Assembly: GCA_016711105.1 (NCBI GenBank)
Contig: JADJTO010000004.1
Location: 124,001-188,000, forward strand
From: Micropruina sp.
Lineage (GTDB): Bacteria > Actinomycetota > Actinomycetes > Propionibacteriales > Propionibacteriaceae
Direction of reading: 5' to 3'
Length of the DNA stretch: 64,000 nucleotides
The number at the start of each line of letters is the position of its first letter. Position 1 is the first letter of the stretch. Shown here in pieces: positions 1-9,637 of this stretch. The translations under genes and the position numbers were made by a program. The notes under the pieces were generated by a model. It saw only the letters and a program-made list of their open reading frames with translations, ran no database searches and was not told the origin of the DNA.

Positions 1-1213
1 CGACGAAGCCCATCGCCAGCAGGACGAGCTGGGCGGGTAGCTGGCGCTCACTACCGGGGACGGGCTCGAAACGGCCTGCCTTGAACTCCACCTCGGTCAG
101 GTCGAGGGAGGCGACGCGACCCTCGGCGTCCCCGTTGAAACGGGTGGTCGACACCGAGTAGACCCGATCGCCGTCCTCCTCATGGGCCGAAGAGACCCGG
201 AAGATCATCGGGTAGGTCGGCCACGGCTGGTTCGCGGGACGCTGCGTCGGCGGCGTGGGCAGGATCTCCAGCTGGGTCACCGAGGCGGCGCCCTGACGGA
301 TCGAGGTGCCGAGGCAGTCGGCACCGGTGTCGCCGCCGCCGATGATCACGACGTCCTTGTCCGTGGCCAGAATCTGGTCGGACGGGGCGTTGCCGAGAGC
401 GGCCCGGTTGGCCTGGGGCAGGAACTCCATCGCTTGGTGGATCCCGCCGAGCTCGCGGCCCGGCACCGGCAGATCGCGGGCGATGGTCGACCCGATCGCC
501 AACACGACCGCGTCGAAGCGATCCTGGAGTTCCTCGCCAGTGATCTCGACCCCGACGTTGACCCCGGCCTTGAAGACGGTGCCCTCCAAGCGCATCTGCC
601 GCAGCCGCTGGTCGAGGACCTGCTTCTCCATCTTGAACTCGGGGATGCCGTAGCGGAGCAAACCACCGATCGCATCGGCCCGCTCGTAGACCACCACGGT
701 GTGCCCGGCGCGGGTCAGCTGTTGGGCAGCCGCCAGGCCGGCCGGACCGGAGCCGATCACGGCGACGGTCTTGCCGGTGTGCCATTCGGGCACCACGGCG
801 GTGACCCGGCGGTCGTTCCAGGCGCGGTCGATGATCGCGACCTCGATGTTCTTGATCGTGACCGGATCGCGGTTGATCCCCACGACGCAGGACGTCTCAC
901 ACGGGGCCGGGCACAGCCGTCCGGTGAACTCGGGGAAGTTGTTGGTCGCATGGAGCCGCTCGGTGGCGCCACGCCAATCGTCACGCCAGATGAGATCGTT
1001 CCACTCAGGGATCAGGTTGCCCAGCGGGCAGCCCTGGTGGCAGAACGGGATGCCACAGTCCATGCAGCGACCGGCCTGCTTGGCGATGATCGGCAGGACG
1101 GCGGCCCCGGGGGTGCCGGGATACACCTCTTTCCAATCCTCGACGCGTTCGGCGACCGGGCGCCGCTCTGCGACCTGACGGGGGGTGGTCATGAAGCCCC
1201 GGGGATCAGCCAT
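1..1213 (-). CDS. gltD: Glutamate synthase small subunit, partial (C-terminus beyond the window)
   Basis: Small, NADPH-dependent subunit of glutamate synthase; it passes electrons from NADPH through FAD and Fe-S clusters to GltB. About 404 codons stay open from the start to the left window edge. The N-terminal cysteine cluster region reads CMDCGIPFCHQGCP, followed by CPAPCETSC. Then come an FAD-binding loop (AVIGSGPAGLAAA) and an NADPH-binding loop (VVIIGGGDTGADC). The ATG at 1213 overlaps the gltB stop by 8 bases, indicating translational coupling; an in-frame ATG at 1192 is an alternative start. No disruption is visible in the part present. Confidence 0.93.
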   Translation of the reverse strand, partial: MADPRGFMTTPRQVAERRPVAERVEDWKEVYPGTPGAAVLPIIAKQAGRCMDCGIPFCHQGCPLGNLIPEWNDLIWRDDWRGATERLHATNNFPEFTGRLCPAPCETSCVVGINRDPVTIKNIEVAIIDRAWNDRRVTAVVPEWHTGKTVAVIGSGPAGLAAAQQLTRAGHTVVVYERADAIGGLLRYGIPEFKMEKQVLDQRLRQMRLEGTVFKAGVNVGVEITGEELQDRFDAVVLAIGSTIARDLPVPGRELGGIHQAMEFLPQANRAALGNAPSDQILATDKDVVIIGGGDTGADCLGTSIRQGAASVTQLEILPTPPTQRPANQPWPTYPMIFRVSSAHEEDGDRVYSVSTTRFNGDAEGRVASLDLTEVEFKAGRFEPVPGSERQLPAQLVLLAMGFV

Positions 1214-4200
1214 GAGCGGCCTCCATCATCTTCTTCGTCGTTGCTTCCTGGTCCAGTCCGGCGGCTTCAGCCTGATCACGGGCAGCCATCACCCGGGCGT
1301 AGTCGCGCGGAACAACGGCGGTGAACCGGTCGGCGATCCGACCTTCCGCCAGCAACCGGGCGGCCACGGCCGAGCCGGTTTCGTCCACGTGCCGGTGCAG
1401 CAGTTCGGTGACCCGATCCACCTGCGCCGGCGTGAGCGGGTGCGGGTCGACCATCTCGGTGTTCAACCGCTGCTCGTTCAAGTCGAGCACCCAGGCGGTG
1501 CCCCCGGACATGCCGGCGGCAAAGTTCCGTCCGGTGGCGCCCAGGATCAACGCCTCACCGCCGGTCATGTACTCGCAACCGTGATCGCCGACTCCCTCGA
1601 CCACCGCGGTGGCCCCGGAGTTGCGGACGCAGAAGCGCTCGCCGACCTTGCCGCGAATGAACAGCTCGCCCGAGGTGGCGCCGTACCCGATCACGTTGCC
1701 GGCGATGATCTGCTCCTCGGCCACGAAGGCCGCGTCCTCGGCCGGGCGGACGGTCAGCCGTCCCCCGGAGAGTCCCTTGCCGAAGTAGTCGTTGGTGTCT
1801 CCGACCAGCCGCAGCGTGATGCCGGCCGGAAGGAAGGCGCCGAAGCTCTGCCCGGCCGTGCCGCGCAGGGTGAGGTCGATGGTGTTCTCCGGCAGACCCT
1901 TGCCCCGGGTGGCCTTGGTCACCTCATGGCCCAGGATCGTGCCCACCGTGCGATCGACGTTGCGGACCAGCAGATCTGCCCGTACCAGTTCGCCCTTGGT
2001 CAGGGCGGGTTGGCTGAGCCGGATCAGTTCCACGTCCAGCTTCTCGGTCAGCCCGTGATCCTGACCGGTGATCCGGTGCAGCGGACCGTCGCCGACATCG
2101 ACCGCGTGCAGGATCGGACTCAGGTCGAGACCGTGCGCCTTCCAGTGGTCGATCGCCTTGCGAGCCTGCAACACCTCGACGTGGCCGACGGCCTCTTCCA
2201 GGGTGCGGAAGCCCAGCTGGGCGAGGATCTCGCGGACCTCCTCGGCGATGTACTCGAAGAAGGTGACCACGAACTCGGCCTGGCCGTTGAACTTGGCCCG
2301 CAACTCCGGGTTCTGCGTCGCCACGCCGACAGGGCAGGTGTCGAGGTGGCAGACCCGCATCATGATGCAGCCGGAGACGACCAGGGGCGCGGTCGCGAAA
2401 CCGAACTCCTCCGCCCCGAGCAGGGCGCCGATGATCACGTCGCGTCCGGTCTTGAGCTGGCCGTCGACCTGGACCACGATCCGGTCCCGGAGCCCGTTCA
2501 GCAGCAGGGTCTGCTGGGTTTCGGCCAGGCCGAGTTCCCAGGGCCCGCCGGCGTGCTTGAGCGAGGTCAGCGGTGCCGCCCCGGTGCCACCGTCGTGCCC
2601 CGAGATCAGCACCACGTCAGCCTTCGCCTTGGACACACCGGCAGCGACGGTGCCGACCCCGACCTCGGCGACCAACTTCACGTGGACGCGAGCCACCGGG
2701 TTGGCGCACTTCAGGTCGTGGATCAGTTGCTTGAGATCCTCGATCGAGTAGATGTCGTGGTGCGGCGGCGGGGAGATCAGGCCGACGCCCGGGGTCGAGT
2801 GCCGGGTCTTGGCCACCCACGGGTAGACCTTGCCGCCGGGCAGCTGCCCGCCCTCACCGGGCTTGGCGCCCTGGGCCATCTTGATCTGCACGTCGGTGGC
2901 GTTGGTCAGGTAGTCGCTGGTCACGCCGAACCGGCCCGAGGCCACCTGCTTGATCGCGGAGCGACGCTCCGGATCGTAGAGCCGCTCGACGTCCTCGCCG
3001 CCCTCACCGGTGTTGGACTTGCCGCCCAACCGGTTCATCGCGATGGCCAGGGTCTCGTGGGCCTCTTGCGAAATGGAGCCGTAGGACATGGCGCCGGTGG
3101 AGAACCGCTTCACGATCTCCGAGATCGGTTCCACTTCCTCGATCGGCAACGGCGGACGCTCGGAGTTGAACTCCAACAGTCCGCGCAGTGTCATCAACCG
3201 CTGCGACTGGTCGTTCACCCGATCGGTGTAGGCCTTGAAGATGTCGTACCGCTTGGCTCGGGTCGCGTGCTGCAGCCGGAACACCGTCTCGGGGTCGAAG
3301 AGGTGCGGCTCGCCCTCACGACGCCATTGGTACTCGCCGCCCACCGGCAGCGTGCGGTGCGGCAGGGTGATCCGGTCGGGCGGATAGGCGATGGCGTGGC
3401 GCATCGCGATGCCCTTGGCGATCTCTTCCAGGCCGACGCCCTCGATCCGGCTGGTGGTGCCGGTGAAGTACTTCTCGACCAGCGCTGAGGACAGCCCCAG
3501 GGCTTCGAAGATCTGGGCCCCGGTGTAGGAGGCGAGGGTGGAGACCCCCATCTTGCTCATCACCTTGAGTACGCCCTTGCCCAGCGCCTTACGCAGGTTC
3601 TTCACCGCGACGCCGGGTTCGGCCTTGACCAGCCACTCGCGGCGGGCCAAGTCCTCGACCGACTCGAAGGCCAGGTACGGGTTGACCGCAGCCGCGCCGA
3701 AGCCGATCAGCAAGGCGACGTGATGCACCTCGCGGACGTCACCGGCTTCCACGATCAGGCCCACCTGGGTACGGGTCTTCTCCCGGACGAGGTGGTGATG
3801 CACCGCAGAGGTCAGCAGCAGGGAGGGGATCGGCGCCAGATCGGCATTGGAATGCCGGTCGGAGAGGATGATCGTCCGGCAGCCCCGAGCGATCGCCTCA
3901 CTCACCTGGGAACAGAGTTCGTCCAGACGGGCCTCAAGGCCTTCGGCACCACTGTCGACGGGGTACAAGCCGCGGACGACGTGGGTGTCATAGGCCGGCA
4001 TCGACCCGTCGCGGTTGATCCGGACCAACTTGGCCATCTGATCCGAATCCAGGATCGGGTAGCCGATCACGATGTGCTGGCACGACTCGGGGCCGGGATC
4101 GAGCAGGTTGCCCTCGGGCCCGAAGGTGGAGCCCAGCGAGGTGACGAGCTCTTCCCGGATCGCGTCCAGCGGCGGGTTGGTCACCTGGGCGAACAGCTGC

Positions 4201-5729
4201 GCGAAGTAGTCGAACAGCAACCGCGGGCGAGTGCTCAACACGGCCGGCGGGGTGTCGCTACCCATCGATCCGATCGGCTCGTAACCGGTGGACGCCATCG
4301 GGGCCAGGATCAGCTTCAACTCCTCGTGGGAGTAGCCGAAGACCTGCTGGCGACGGTTCACCGAGGCGGCGCTGTGCACCACGTGCTGACGGTCGGGCAG
4401 GTCGCGGAAGTTGATCCGTCCGGCCTCCAACCATTCGGCGTAGGGCTGCTCGGCGGCCAGTTGGGACTTGATCTCGTCGTCGTCGATCAAGCGGTGCTGC
4501 TCCAGATCGACCAGGAGCATCCGTCCGGGTTGGAGGCGGCCCTTGGCCACCACCTTGTGCTGCGGAATGTCGAGCACGCCCGCTTCGGAGGCGAAGACGA
4601 CCAGGCCCTCATCGCTGACCCAGTAGCGGCCGGGACGCAGGCCGTTGCGGTCCAGGGTGGCGCCGATCAGGCTGCCATCGGTGAAGGCCACCGCGGCCGG
4701 GCCGTCCCAGGGCTCCATCACCGAGGAGTGGAAGTTGTAGAAGGCGCGCCGGTCGGCGTCCATCTCGTCGTGGTTCTCCCACGCCTCGGGGATCATCATC
4801 AAGACCGCGTGCGGCAGCGACCGTCCGCCCAGGTGCAGCAGCTCCAACACCTCATCGAACGAGGTGGAGTCTGAGCCACCCGGGGTGCAGATCGGGAAGA
4901 CCCGCTCCAGGTCGCCGGGGATCTTGTCGCTGGCGAGCAGGGCCTCCCGGGCCCGCATCCAGTTGCGGTTGCCCTTGACCGTGTTGATCTCGCCGTTGTG
5001 GGCGAGCAGCCGGTACGGGTGGGCGAGCTCCCAGGCGGGGAAGGTGTTGGTGGAGAAGCGCGAGTGCACCAGCACCAGGGCTGAAGCGATTCGCGGGTCG
5101 GTCAGGTCGGGGAAGACCTCAGCCAGCTGCTGGGTGGTGAGCATGCCCTTGTACACCGTCGTCCGCGACGACAGGGACGCGAAGTACACCGAGGCCTCGT
5201 TGCGAGCCCGCTGGCGCAGCGGGTAGACGAGGCGGTCGAGATCGATCCCGCTGGCGTCGTTGAGTGCCCGGACGAACAGCTGCTCGAACTTGGGCATCAC
5301 GCTGCGCGAGATCGGGCTCAGGGTGGAGGCGACGGTGGGCACCGCGCGCCAGCCGAGAATGTCGAGGCCCTCTTCGACGGCGAGGTATTCGATCGTCCGC
5401 TTCGCCGTCGCGCGCTTGACCGGGTCGGTGGGCAGGAACGCCATCCCCATCGCGTAGTGCCCAGCATCGGGCAGGTCGAAGCCGGCGACCTCGCGCAGGA
5501 ACGCGTCCGGCACTTGGAGCAACATGCCGGCACCGTCACCGGCGGCGGCGTCGGCGCCAGTGGCCCCACGGTGGTCGAGATTCTCCAAGGCGGTGATGCC
5601 CATCGCGACAATGTCGTGACTCGGCTTCCCGCTCAGAGTCGCCACGAAGGCGACGCCACAGGCGTCGTGCTCGTAAGCAGGGTCATATAGACCCTCGGCG
5701 GGCCGGGAAGGCATGGACATCGAAGCCAT
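1206..5729 (-). CDS. gltB: Glutamate synthase large subunit
   Basis: 1507 residues, normal for the large subunit. It hydrolyses glutamine and transfers the ammonia to 2-oxoglutarate. The start is followed by a short propeptide ending before HDACGVAFVA, where Cys24 is the expected N-terminal nucleophile of the class II amidotransferase domain. The FMN-binding synthase domain follows, and the 3Fe-4S cysteines lie in CIMMRVCHLDTCPVG near residues 1120-1130. The C-terminal GXGXG beta-helix domain is glycine-rich (for example GLSGGRLTV). In-frame ATGs at codons 4 and 6 make the exact start uncertain. It precedes gltD in one unit; the 174 bases upstream, before lgt, hold no gene and could carry a promoter. 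Confidence 0.97.
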   Translation of the reverse strand: MASMSMPSRPAEGLYDPAYEHDACGVAFVATLSGKPSHDIVAMGITALENLDHRGATGADAAAGDGAGMLLQVPDAFLREVAGFDLPDAGHYAMGMAFLPTDPVKRATAKRTIEYLAVEEGLDILGWRAVPTVASTLSPISRSVMPKFEQLFVRALNDASGIDLDRLVYPLRQRARNEASVYFASLSSRTTVYKGMLTTQQLAEVFPDLTDPRIASALVLVHSRFSTNTFPAWELAHPYRLLAHNGEINTVKGNRNWMRAREALLASDKIPGDLERVFPICTPGGSDSTSFDEVLELLHLGGRSLPHAVLMMIPEAWENHDEMDADRRAFYNFHSSVMEPWDGPAAVAFTDGSLIGATLDRNGLRPGRYWVSDEGLVVFASEAGVLDIPQHKVVAKGRLQPGRMLLVDLEQHRLIDDDEIKSQLAAEQPYAEWLEAGRINFRDLPDRQHVVHSAASVNRRQQVFGYSHEELKLILAPMASTGYEPIGSMGSDTPPAVLSTRPRLLFDYFAQLFAQVTNPPLDAIREELVTSLGSTFGPEGNLLDPGPESCQHIVIGYPILDSDQMAKLVRINRDGSMPAYDTHVVRGLYPVDSGAEGLEARLDELCSQVSEAIARGCRTIILSDRHSNADLAPIPSLLLTSAVHHHLVREKTRTQVGLIVEAGDVREVHHVALLIGFGAAAVNPYLAFESVEDLARREWLVKAEPGVAVKNLRKALGKGVLKVMSKMGVSTLASYTGAQIFEALGLSSALVEKYFTGTTSRIEGVGLEEIAKGIAMRHAIAYPPDRITLPHRTLPVGGEYQWRREGEPHLFDPETVFRLQHATRAKRYDIFKAYTDRVNDQSQRLMTLRGLLEFNSERPPLPIEEVEPISEIVKRFSTGAMSYGSISQEAHETLAIAMNRLGGKSNTGEGGEDVERLYDPERRSAIKQVASGRFGVTSDYLTNATDVQIKMAQGAKPGEGGQLPGGKVYPWVAKTRHSTPGVGLISPPPHHDIYSIEDLKQLIHDLKCANPVARVHVKLVAEVGVGTVAAGVSKAKADVVLISGHDGGTGAAPLTSLKHAGGPWELGLAETQQTLLLNGLRDRIVVQVDGQLKTGRDVIIGALLGAEEFGFATAPLVVSGCIMMRVCHLDTCPVGVATQNPELRAKFNGQAEFVVTFFEYIAEEVREILAQLGFRTLEEAVGHVEVLQARKAIDHWKAHGLDLSPILHAVDVGDGPLHRITGQDHGLTEKLDVELIRLSQPALTKGELVRADLLVRNVDRTVGTILGHEVTKATRGKGLPENTIDLTLRGTAGQSFGAFLPAGITLRLVGDTNDYFGKGLSGGRLTVRPAEDAAFVAEEQIIAGNVIGYGATSGELFIRGKVGERFCVRNSGATAVVEGVGDHGCEYMTGGEALILGATGRNFAAGMSGGTAWVLDLNEQRLNTEMVDPHPLTPAQVDRVTELLHRHVDETGSAVAARLLAEGRIADRFTAVVPRDYARVMAARDQAEAAGLDQEATTKKMMEAAHG

Positions 5730-5903
5730 CGAGGTTGTCTCCCATCTGCGGAATGAACTGTGCGTGCGCCGGCCAGCGGCGCGGAGCCGGTCGGGGGGTG
5801 CCCGGATCGCCGGACTCCATGCCGACGCTGCACGCGTGGCGCAGCCTACCGGAGAATTTCCGGGGTGCGAGGTTCGTCCGATTGGAAACGGGACGCCTCC
5901 ACG

Positions 5904-6887
5904 CTACGCCGGGGACGACGCCGTCGGGCTCTGCTGCGGCGCCGTTTCCGCGTCGGCCGCCTCGGTTCCCGGGCTCTCGTCGGCCTCGTCCGCCTCGGTT
6001 CCCGGGCTCTCGTCCGCTTCGTCCGCCTCCAGCTCGGACGTGCCGGGCTCGGTCGGGAGCAGGGTCGCGCGGTCCTCCCGTCCGGGACGGAAGCTGAGCA
6101 ACCAGACCAGCAAGGCCACCCCGGTCAGGCAGATCAGGCCGGCCACGAACTGGTTGAACCGGATCGGCCCGAAGGTGTCGTAGGAGTAGTCGAGCCGGAT
6201 CGCCTCGGTGAAGAAGCGGCCGAAGCCGTAGAGGGCGATGTAGAGGGCGAAGACCTTTCCGCGGCCGAGCCGGAAGCGCCGGTCGGCCCAGAGCAGCGTC
6301 AACGCCACGGCCACGTTCCAGATCGCCTCGTAGGCGAACGTGGGATGGAAGGTCGCGAACTGCTCGAAGCCAGGCAGCCGGTGCGCGGCGTCGATCTCCA
6401 GGGCCCACGGAACCTCGGTCGGCTGGCCGTACAGCTCCTGGTTGAACCAGTTGCCGAAGCGGCCGAGCGCCTGGCCGACCGCGATCCCGGGGGCGACCGA
6501 GTCGAGCATGGTGGTCAGGCGCAGCCCGAGGCGTCGCGTCACCACGAAAGCCGCCAGCACCCCGCCGAGGATCGCGCCGTAAATGGCGATCCCGCCCTGC
6601 CAGATATAGAGCATGCTCCACGGGTCGATGCCTGGGCCCACGTAGTCCCCCAGGTGCGTCAGCACGTGGTAGATCCGCGCTCCGACGATGCCGAAGGGGA
6701 TGGCCCACAGCAGCACTGACTCGAAGTCCTCGGCGTTGCCGCCGCGGGCGGTCCAGCGTCGGACGCCGATCATCCACGCGGCTGCCATGCCCGTGATCAG
6801 GCACAGGGCGTAGAAGTGGATGAACACGGGGCCGAGTTGAATCCCGCTGATCGGCGGGCTCGGGATGAACAGGATCACAAGGGCCAT
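5904..6887 (-). CDS. lgt: Prolipoprotein diacylglyceryl transferase
   Basis: Polytopic membrane enzyme that transfers diacylglyceryl from phosphatidylglycerol to the lipobox cysteine of prolipoproteins. The family signature is present as GRFGNWFNQELYGQPT at about residues 142-157, and hydrophobic segments span most of the first 265 residues. The cytoplasmic tail, about 55 residues, is strongly acidic and contains a perfect tandem repeat of EADEADESPGT. The gene lies 13 bases downstream of the sco stop, on the same strand. The neighbouring Sco protein has a lipobox and is a plausible substrate. Confidence 0.95.
   Translation of the reverse strand: MALVILFIPSPPISGIQLGPVFIHFYALCLITGMAAAWMIGVRRWTARGGNAEDFESVLLWAIPFGIVGARIYHVLTHLGDYVGPGIDPWSMLYIWQGGIAIYGAILGGVLAAFVVTRRLGLRLTTMLDSVAPGIAVGQALGRFGNWFNQELYGQPTEVPWALEIDAAHRLPGFEQFATFHPTFAYEAIWNVAVALTLLWADRRFRLGRGKVFALYIALYGFGRFFTEAIRLDYSYDTFGPIRFNQFVAGLICLTGVALLVWLLSFRPGREDRATLLPTEPGTSELEADEADESPGTEADEADESPGTEAADAETAPQQSPTASSPA
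5961..6026 (-). repeat. Two tandem copies of a 33-base repeat inside the lgt tail
   Basis: Two adjacent 33-base units start at 5961 and 5994 and differ at only two bases. On the minus strand each encodes the 11-residue unit EADEADESPGT, or a permutation of it. The period is a multiple of three, so copy-number change would lengthen or shorten the acidic tail without breaking the frame. Confidence 0.85.
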
Positions 6888-6900
6888 CCTCTCCGATGAC

Positions 6901-7533
6901 TCACGGCATGGAGGCCGCGAACCGCTCCAGATCCGACTTGTAAGTGGCGATGGACGTGCCTTGGGTCCAGACCAGGCGGCCGCGGCGTTCAGCGTCGAAG
7001 CCGATCACCTGGGTCGAGTGCAGCACCTCGTAGCCACCGGTGACCGTCTTGGTGCCCTCAACCACCACCCCCATGCTGAGGCCGATCTCCTGAATCCGCG
7101 CCAGCTTGCCGGTGAGACCGATGAACTCGGGATCGAAGCGATCGAGGTAGTTCCGCAACACCGACGCGGTGTCGCGCTCTGGATCGACCGTGATCACCAC
7201 GACTTGAACCTTCGCCCGTACCTGCGGGCTGACCCGGTTCAGTGCCGTGGCCAGATCAGCCAGCGTGGTCTTGCAGACATCCGGGCAGTTGGTGTAGCCG
7301 AAGAAGAGGATCAGGGCGGGCTTGTTACTGCCGGTGCGAAGCGGGAACGACGCGCCGCCGGTGTCGGTCAGACTCGAGGCGGGCATGACGTAGGGCTCAG
7401 TCAGCCACGCGCCCTGATAGCCATCGGTGCGCGGCGGGCCGACCGGGTTCACCTGCGCCGCCGGCGTCGTGCAGGCTGTGACGAACACCGCTGGCAGGCT
7501 GGCCAGGACCGTCCGCCGCGAAGGCCTGATCAC
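6901..7533 (-). CDS. SCO1/SenC-family copper chaperone lipoprotein
   Basis: A 210-residue exported thioredoxin-fold protein of the SCO1/SenC/PrrC family, which helps build the CuA site of cytochrome c oxidase. The N-terminus has RR, a hydrophobic stretch and a lipobox ending VTAC (Cys about 21). The copper-binding CPDVC is near residues 82-86, and the partner histidine lies in LHSTQVIGF near residue 170. The GTG start at 7533 overlaps the trpA stop (GTGA), so translation appears coupled to trpA. That location is functionally odd, since tryptophan synthesis and oxidase assembly are unrelated. Confidence 0.88.
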   Translation of the reverse strand: MIRPSRRTVLASLPAVFVTACTTPAAQVNPVGPPRTDGYQGAWLTEPYVMPASSLTDTGGASFPLRTGSNKPALILFFGYTNCPDVCKTTLADLATALNRVSPQVRAKVQVVVITVDPERDTASVLRNYLDRFDPEFIGLTGKLARIQEIGLSMGVVVEGTKTVTGGYEVLHSTQVIGFDAERRGRLVWTQGTSIATYKSDLERFAASMP

Positions 7534-8354
7534 CGCCGGACGCCCGCCGCCAGCTCTGCCACCACCGCCCGCAGTTCGTCCAGATCGTCCGGACGGCCCG
7601 CGTCGTCGGCGGCCAGGAGCGGCTTGAGGAAGGCCGAGCCGACGATCACGCCGTCGGCGAACCGGGCCACCTCTGCGGCCTGGTCGCCGGTCGAGACCCC
7701 CAAACCGACGCCGACCAGGACGTCGGGGTTCAGCCGCCTGATCCGGGCCACCAGCTCCGGCGCGGCACTGGAGGAGGTGCTGCGGGTTCCGGTCACCCCC
7801 ATCACGGCGGTGGCATACACCCAGCCGCGACAAGCGGCCGTGGTCATGGCGATCCGCTCGTCCGAGGACGACGGGGAGACCAGGAAGATCCGATCCAGGT
7901 CGTGCGCATCGGAGGCCGCCATCCAGTCCCCCGCCTCATCGGGAATCAGATCCGGGGTGATCAGTCCACCTCCGCCGGCGTTGGCCAGGTCGCGGGCGAA
8001 CGCGTCCACGCCGTAGTGGTCGACCAGGTTCCAGTAGGTCATCACCACCGCCGGGGTGCCCGTGGCGGCCACCGCTTCGATCGCGGCGAAGACGTCCCTG
8101 GTCCGGACGCCGCGCTGCAAAGCCCGGGTGCCGGCCCGCTGGATCACCTCGCCGTCCATCATCGGGTCGGAGTACGGCAGGCCGATCTCGACCAGATCAG
8201 CGCCCGGTTGATCACCGTCGCCACACAAGGCCCGCAGGGTCCCCAGCGACCTGGGCACATCGGGGTAGCCGACCGGCAGATAGCCGACCAGCGCCTTGCG
8301 GCCTTCGGCGGCGGCCCGCAGGAACGCCTGGCCCGAGTTGCCGGCGGCCCTCAT
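7530..8354 (-). CDS. trpA: Tryptophan synthase alpha subunit
   Basis: 274 residues. It cleaves indole-3-glycerol phosphate to indole and glyceraldehyde 3-phosphate, and indole is channelled to TrpB. The catalytic pair is visible as the Glu in DLVEIGLPYSDP and the Asp in DPMMDG. The phosphate-binding region GVGLGVSTGDQA and the terminal GVIVGSAFLKPL are in place. The start overlaps the trpB stop (ATGA) and the stop overlaps the sco start (GTGA). Confidence 0.96.
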   Translation of the reverse strand: MRAAGNSGQAFLRAAAEGRKALVGYLPVGYPDVPRSLGTLRALCGDGDQPGADLVEIGLPYSDPMMDGEVIQRAGTRALQRGVRTRDVFAAIEAVAATGTPAVVMTYWNLVDHYGVDAFARDLANAGGGGLITPDLIPDEAGDWMAASDAHDLDRIFLVSPSSSDERIAMTTAACRGWVYATAVMGVTGTRSTSSSAAPELVARIRRLNPDVLVGVGLGVSTGDQAAEVARFADGVIVGSAFLKPLLAADDAGRPDDLDELRAVVAELAAGVRR

Positions 8355-9587
8355 GCCGCACCCCCGGACGTGGCATCGGCCTTGCCAGTGAGTCCGAAGT
8401 AGCTGATCGCCGTATCCACGTCCTTGTCACCGCGTCCGGAGACACAGACCACGATGATCGGACGAGCGTCCGGGTCGCCCTCGGCGATGCTGCGGCCCAA
8501 CTTCATGGCCCCGGCCAGGGCGTGCGCGGATTCGATGGCCGGCATGATCCCCTCGGTGCGGGTGAGCAGGGCGAGTGCTTCCATCGCCTCGGCATCGGTG
8601 ATCGCCTCGTAGGTGGCGCGTCCGGTGGCTGCCAACCACGAGTGTTCGGGCCCGACGCCCGGGTAATCCAGGCCGGCCGAGATGGAGTGCGACTCCAGCG
8701 TCTGACCGTCCTCGTTCTGTAGCACGTAGGTGCGCATGCCGTGCAGCACACCCACCGAACCGCCAGTGATGGCGGCGGCGTGGCGTCCGGTCTCGAGGCC
8801 GTCTCCGCCAGCTTCAAAACCGTAGAGCTTCACGCTCTCGTCGGGGATGAAGTCGGCGAACATGCCCATCGCGTTGGAGCCGCCACCGACGCAGGCAGCG
8901 ACCGCGTCCGGCAAACGGCCACACCGATCCAAGACCTGGGCCCGCGCCTCGGTCGAGATGACCCGCTGGAGCTCGCGGACCATGGCCGGGAAGGGGTGCG
9001 GCCCGGCGACCGTGCCAATCAGGTAGTGCGTGTGGTCAACGCTGGCCACCCAGTCCCGCATGGCCTCGTTCATCGCGTCCTTGAGCGTTTGGCTGCCCGA
9101 TTCGACGGCGATCACCTCAGCGCCGAGAAGCTGCATCCGGGCCACGTTGAGCGCCTGACGCTCGGTGTCCACCCGACCCATGTAGACCCGGCATTCCAAC
9201 CCGAGCAGGGCTGCTGCGGTCGCGGCGGCAACACCGTGCTGGCCGGCGCCGGTCTCGGCGATCACCCGGGTCTTGCCCATCCGTTGGGTCAGCAGCGCCT
9301 GGCCCAGCACGTTGTTGATCTTGTGAGAGCCGGTGTGATTGAGGTCCTCACGCTTCAGCAGGACGGTCGCGTTTCCGCACTGGGCGGAGAAGCGCCGCGC
9401 GTCCGACAGCGGGGTCGGCCGTCCGGCATAGTCGCGACGCAACCGGTTCAGCTCCGCCCAGAAGGTCTCGTCCGTCATCGCCTTCTCGAACTCGGCGTTC
9501 AATTGAGCGAGCGCAGCCATCAGCGCCTCGGGCACGTACGTGCCCCCGAACAGCTTCGAAATGGCCCGACTTGTCGGGAAGTTCCAC
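8351..9587 (-). CDS. trpB: Tryptophan synthase beta subunit (apparent frameshift near the N-terminus)
   Basis: PLP enzyme that condenses indole with serine. The PLP lysine is in HTGSHKINNVLGQALL and the PLP phosphate loop in GGGSNAMG. The intact main frame covers 8351-9535, but it begins in the middle of the conserved VPEALMAAL. The expected beginning, VELPDKSGHF, is present from a GTG at 9587 in another frame. Removing one T from the plus-strand CTT near 9555 joins the two as GHFELFGGTYVPEALM, which fits the family exactly. I therefore annotate one gene with a probable 1-base sequencing insertion. Confidence 0.93.
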
Positions 9588-9637
9588 GGTTCTTACCCTT
9601 CGACCGGGATCGGGTGGCGGAGGTCACCGCCACCGAT

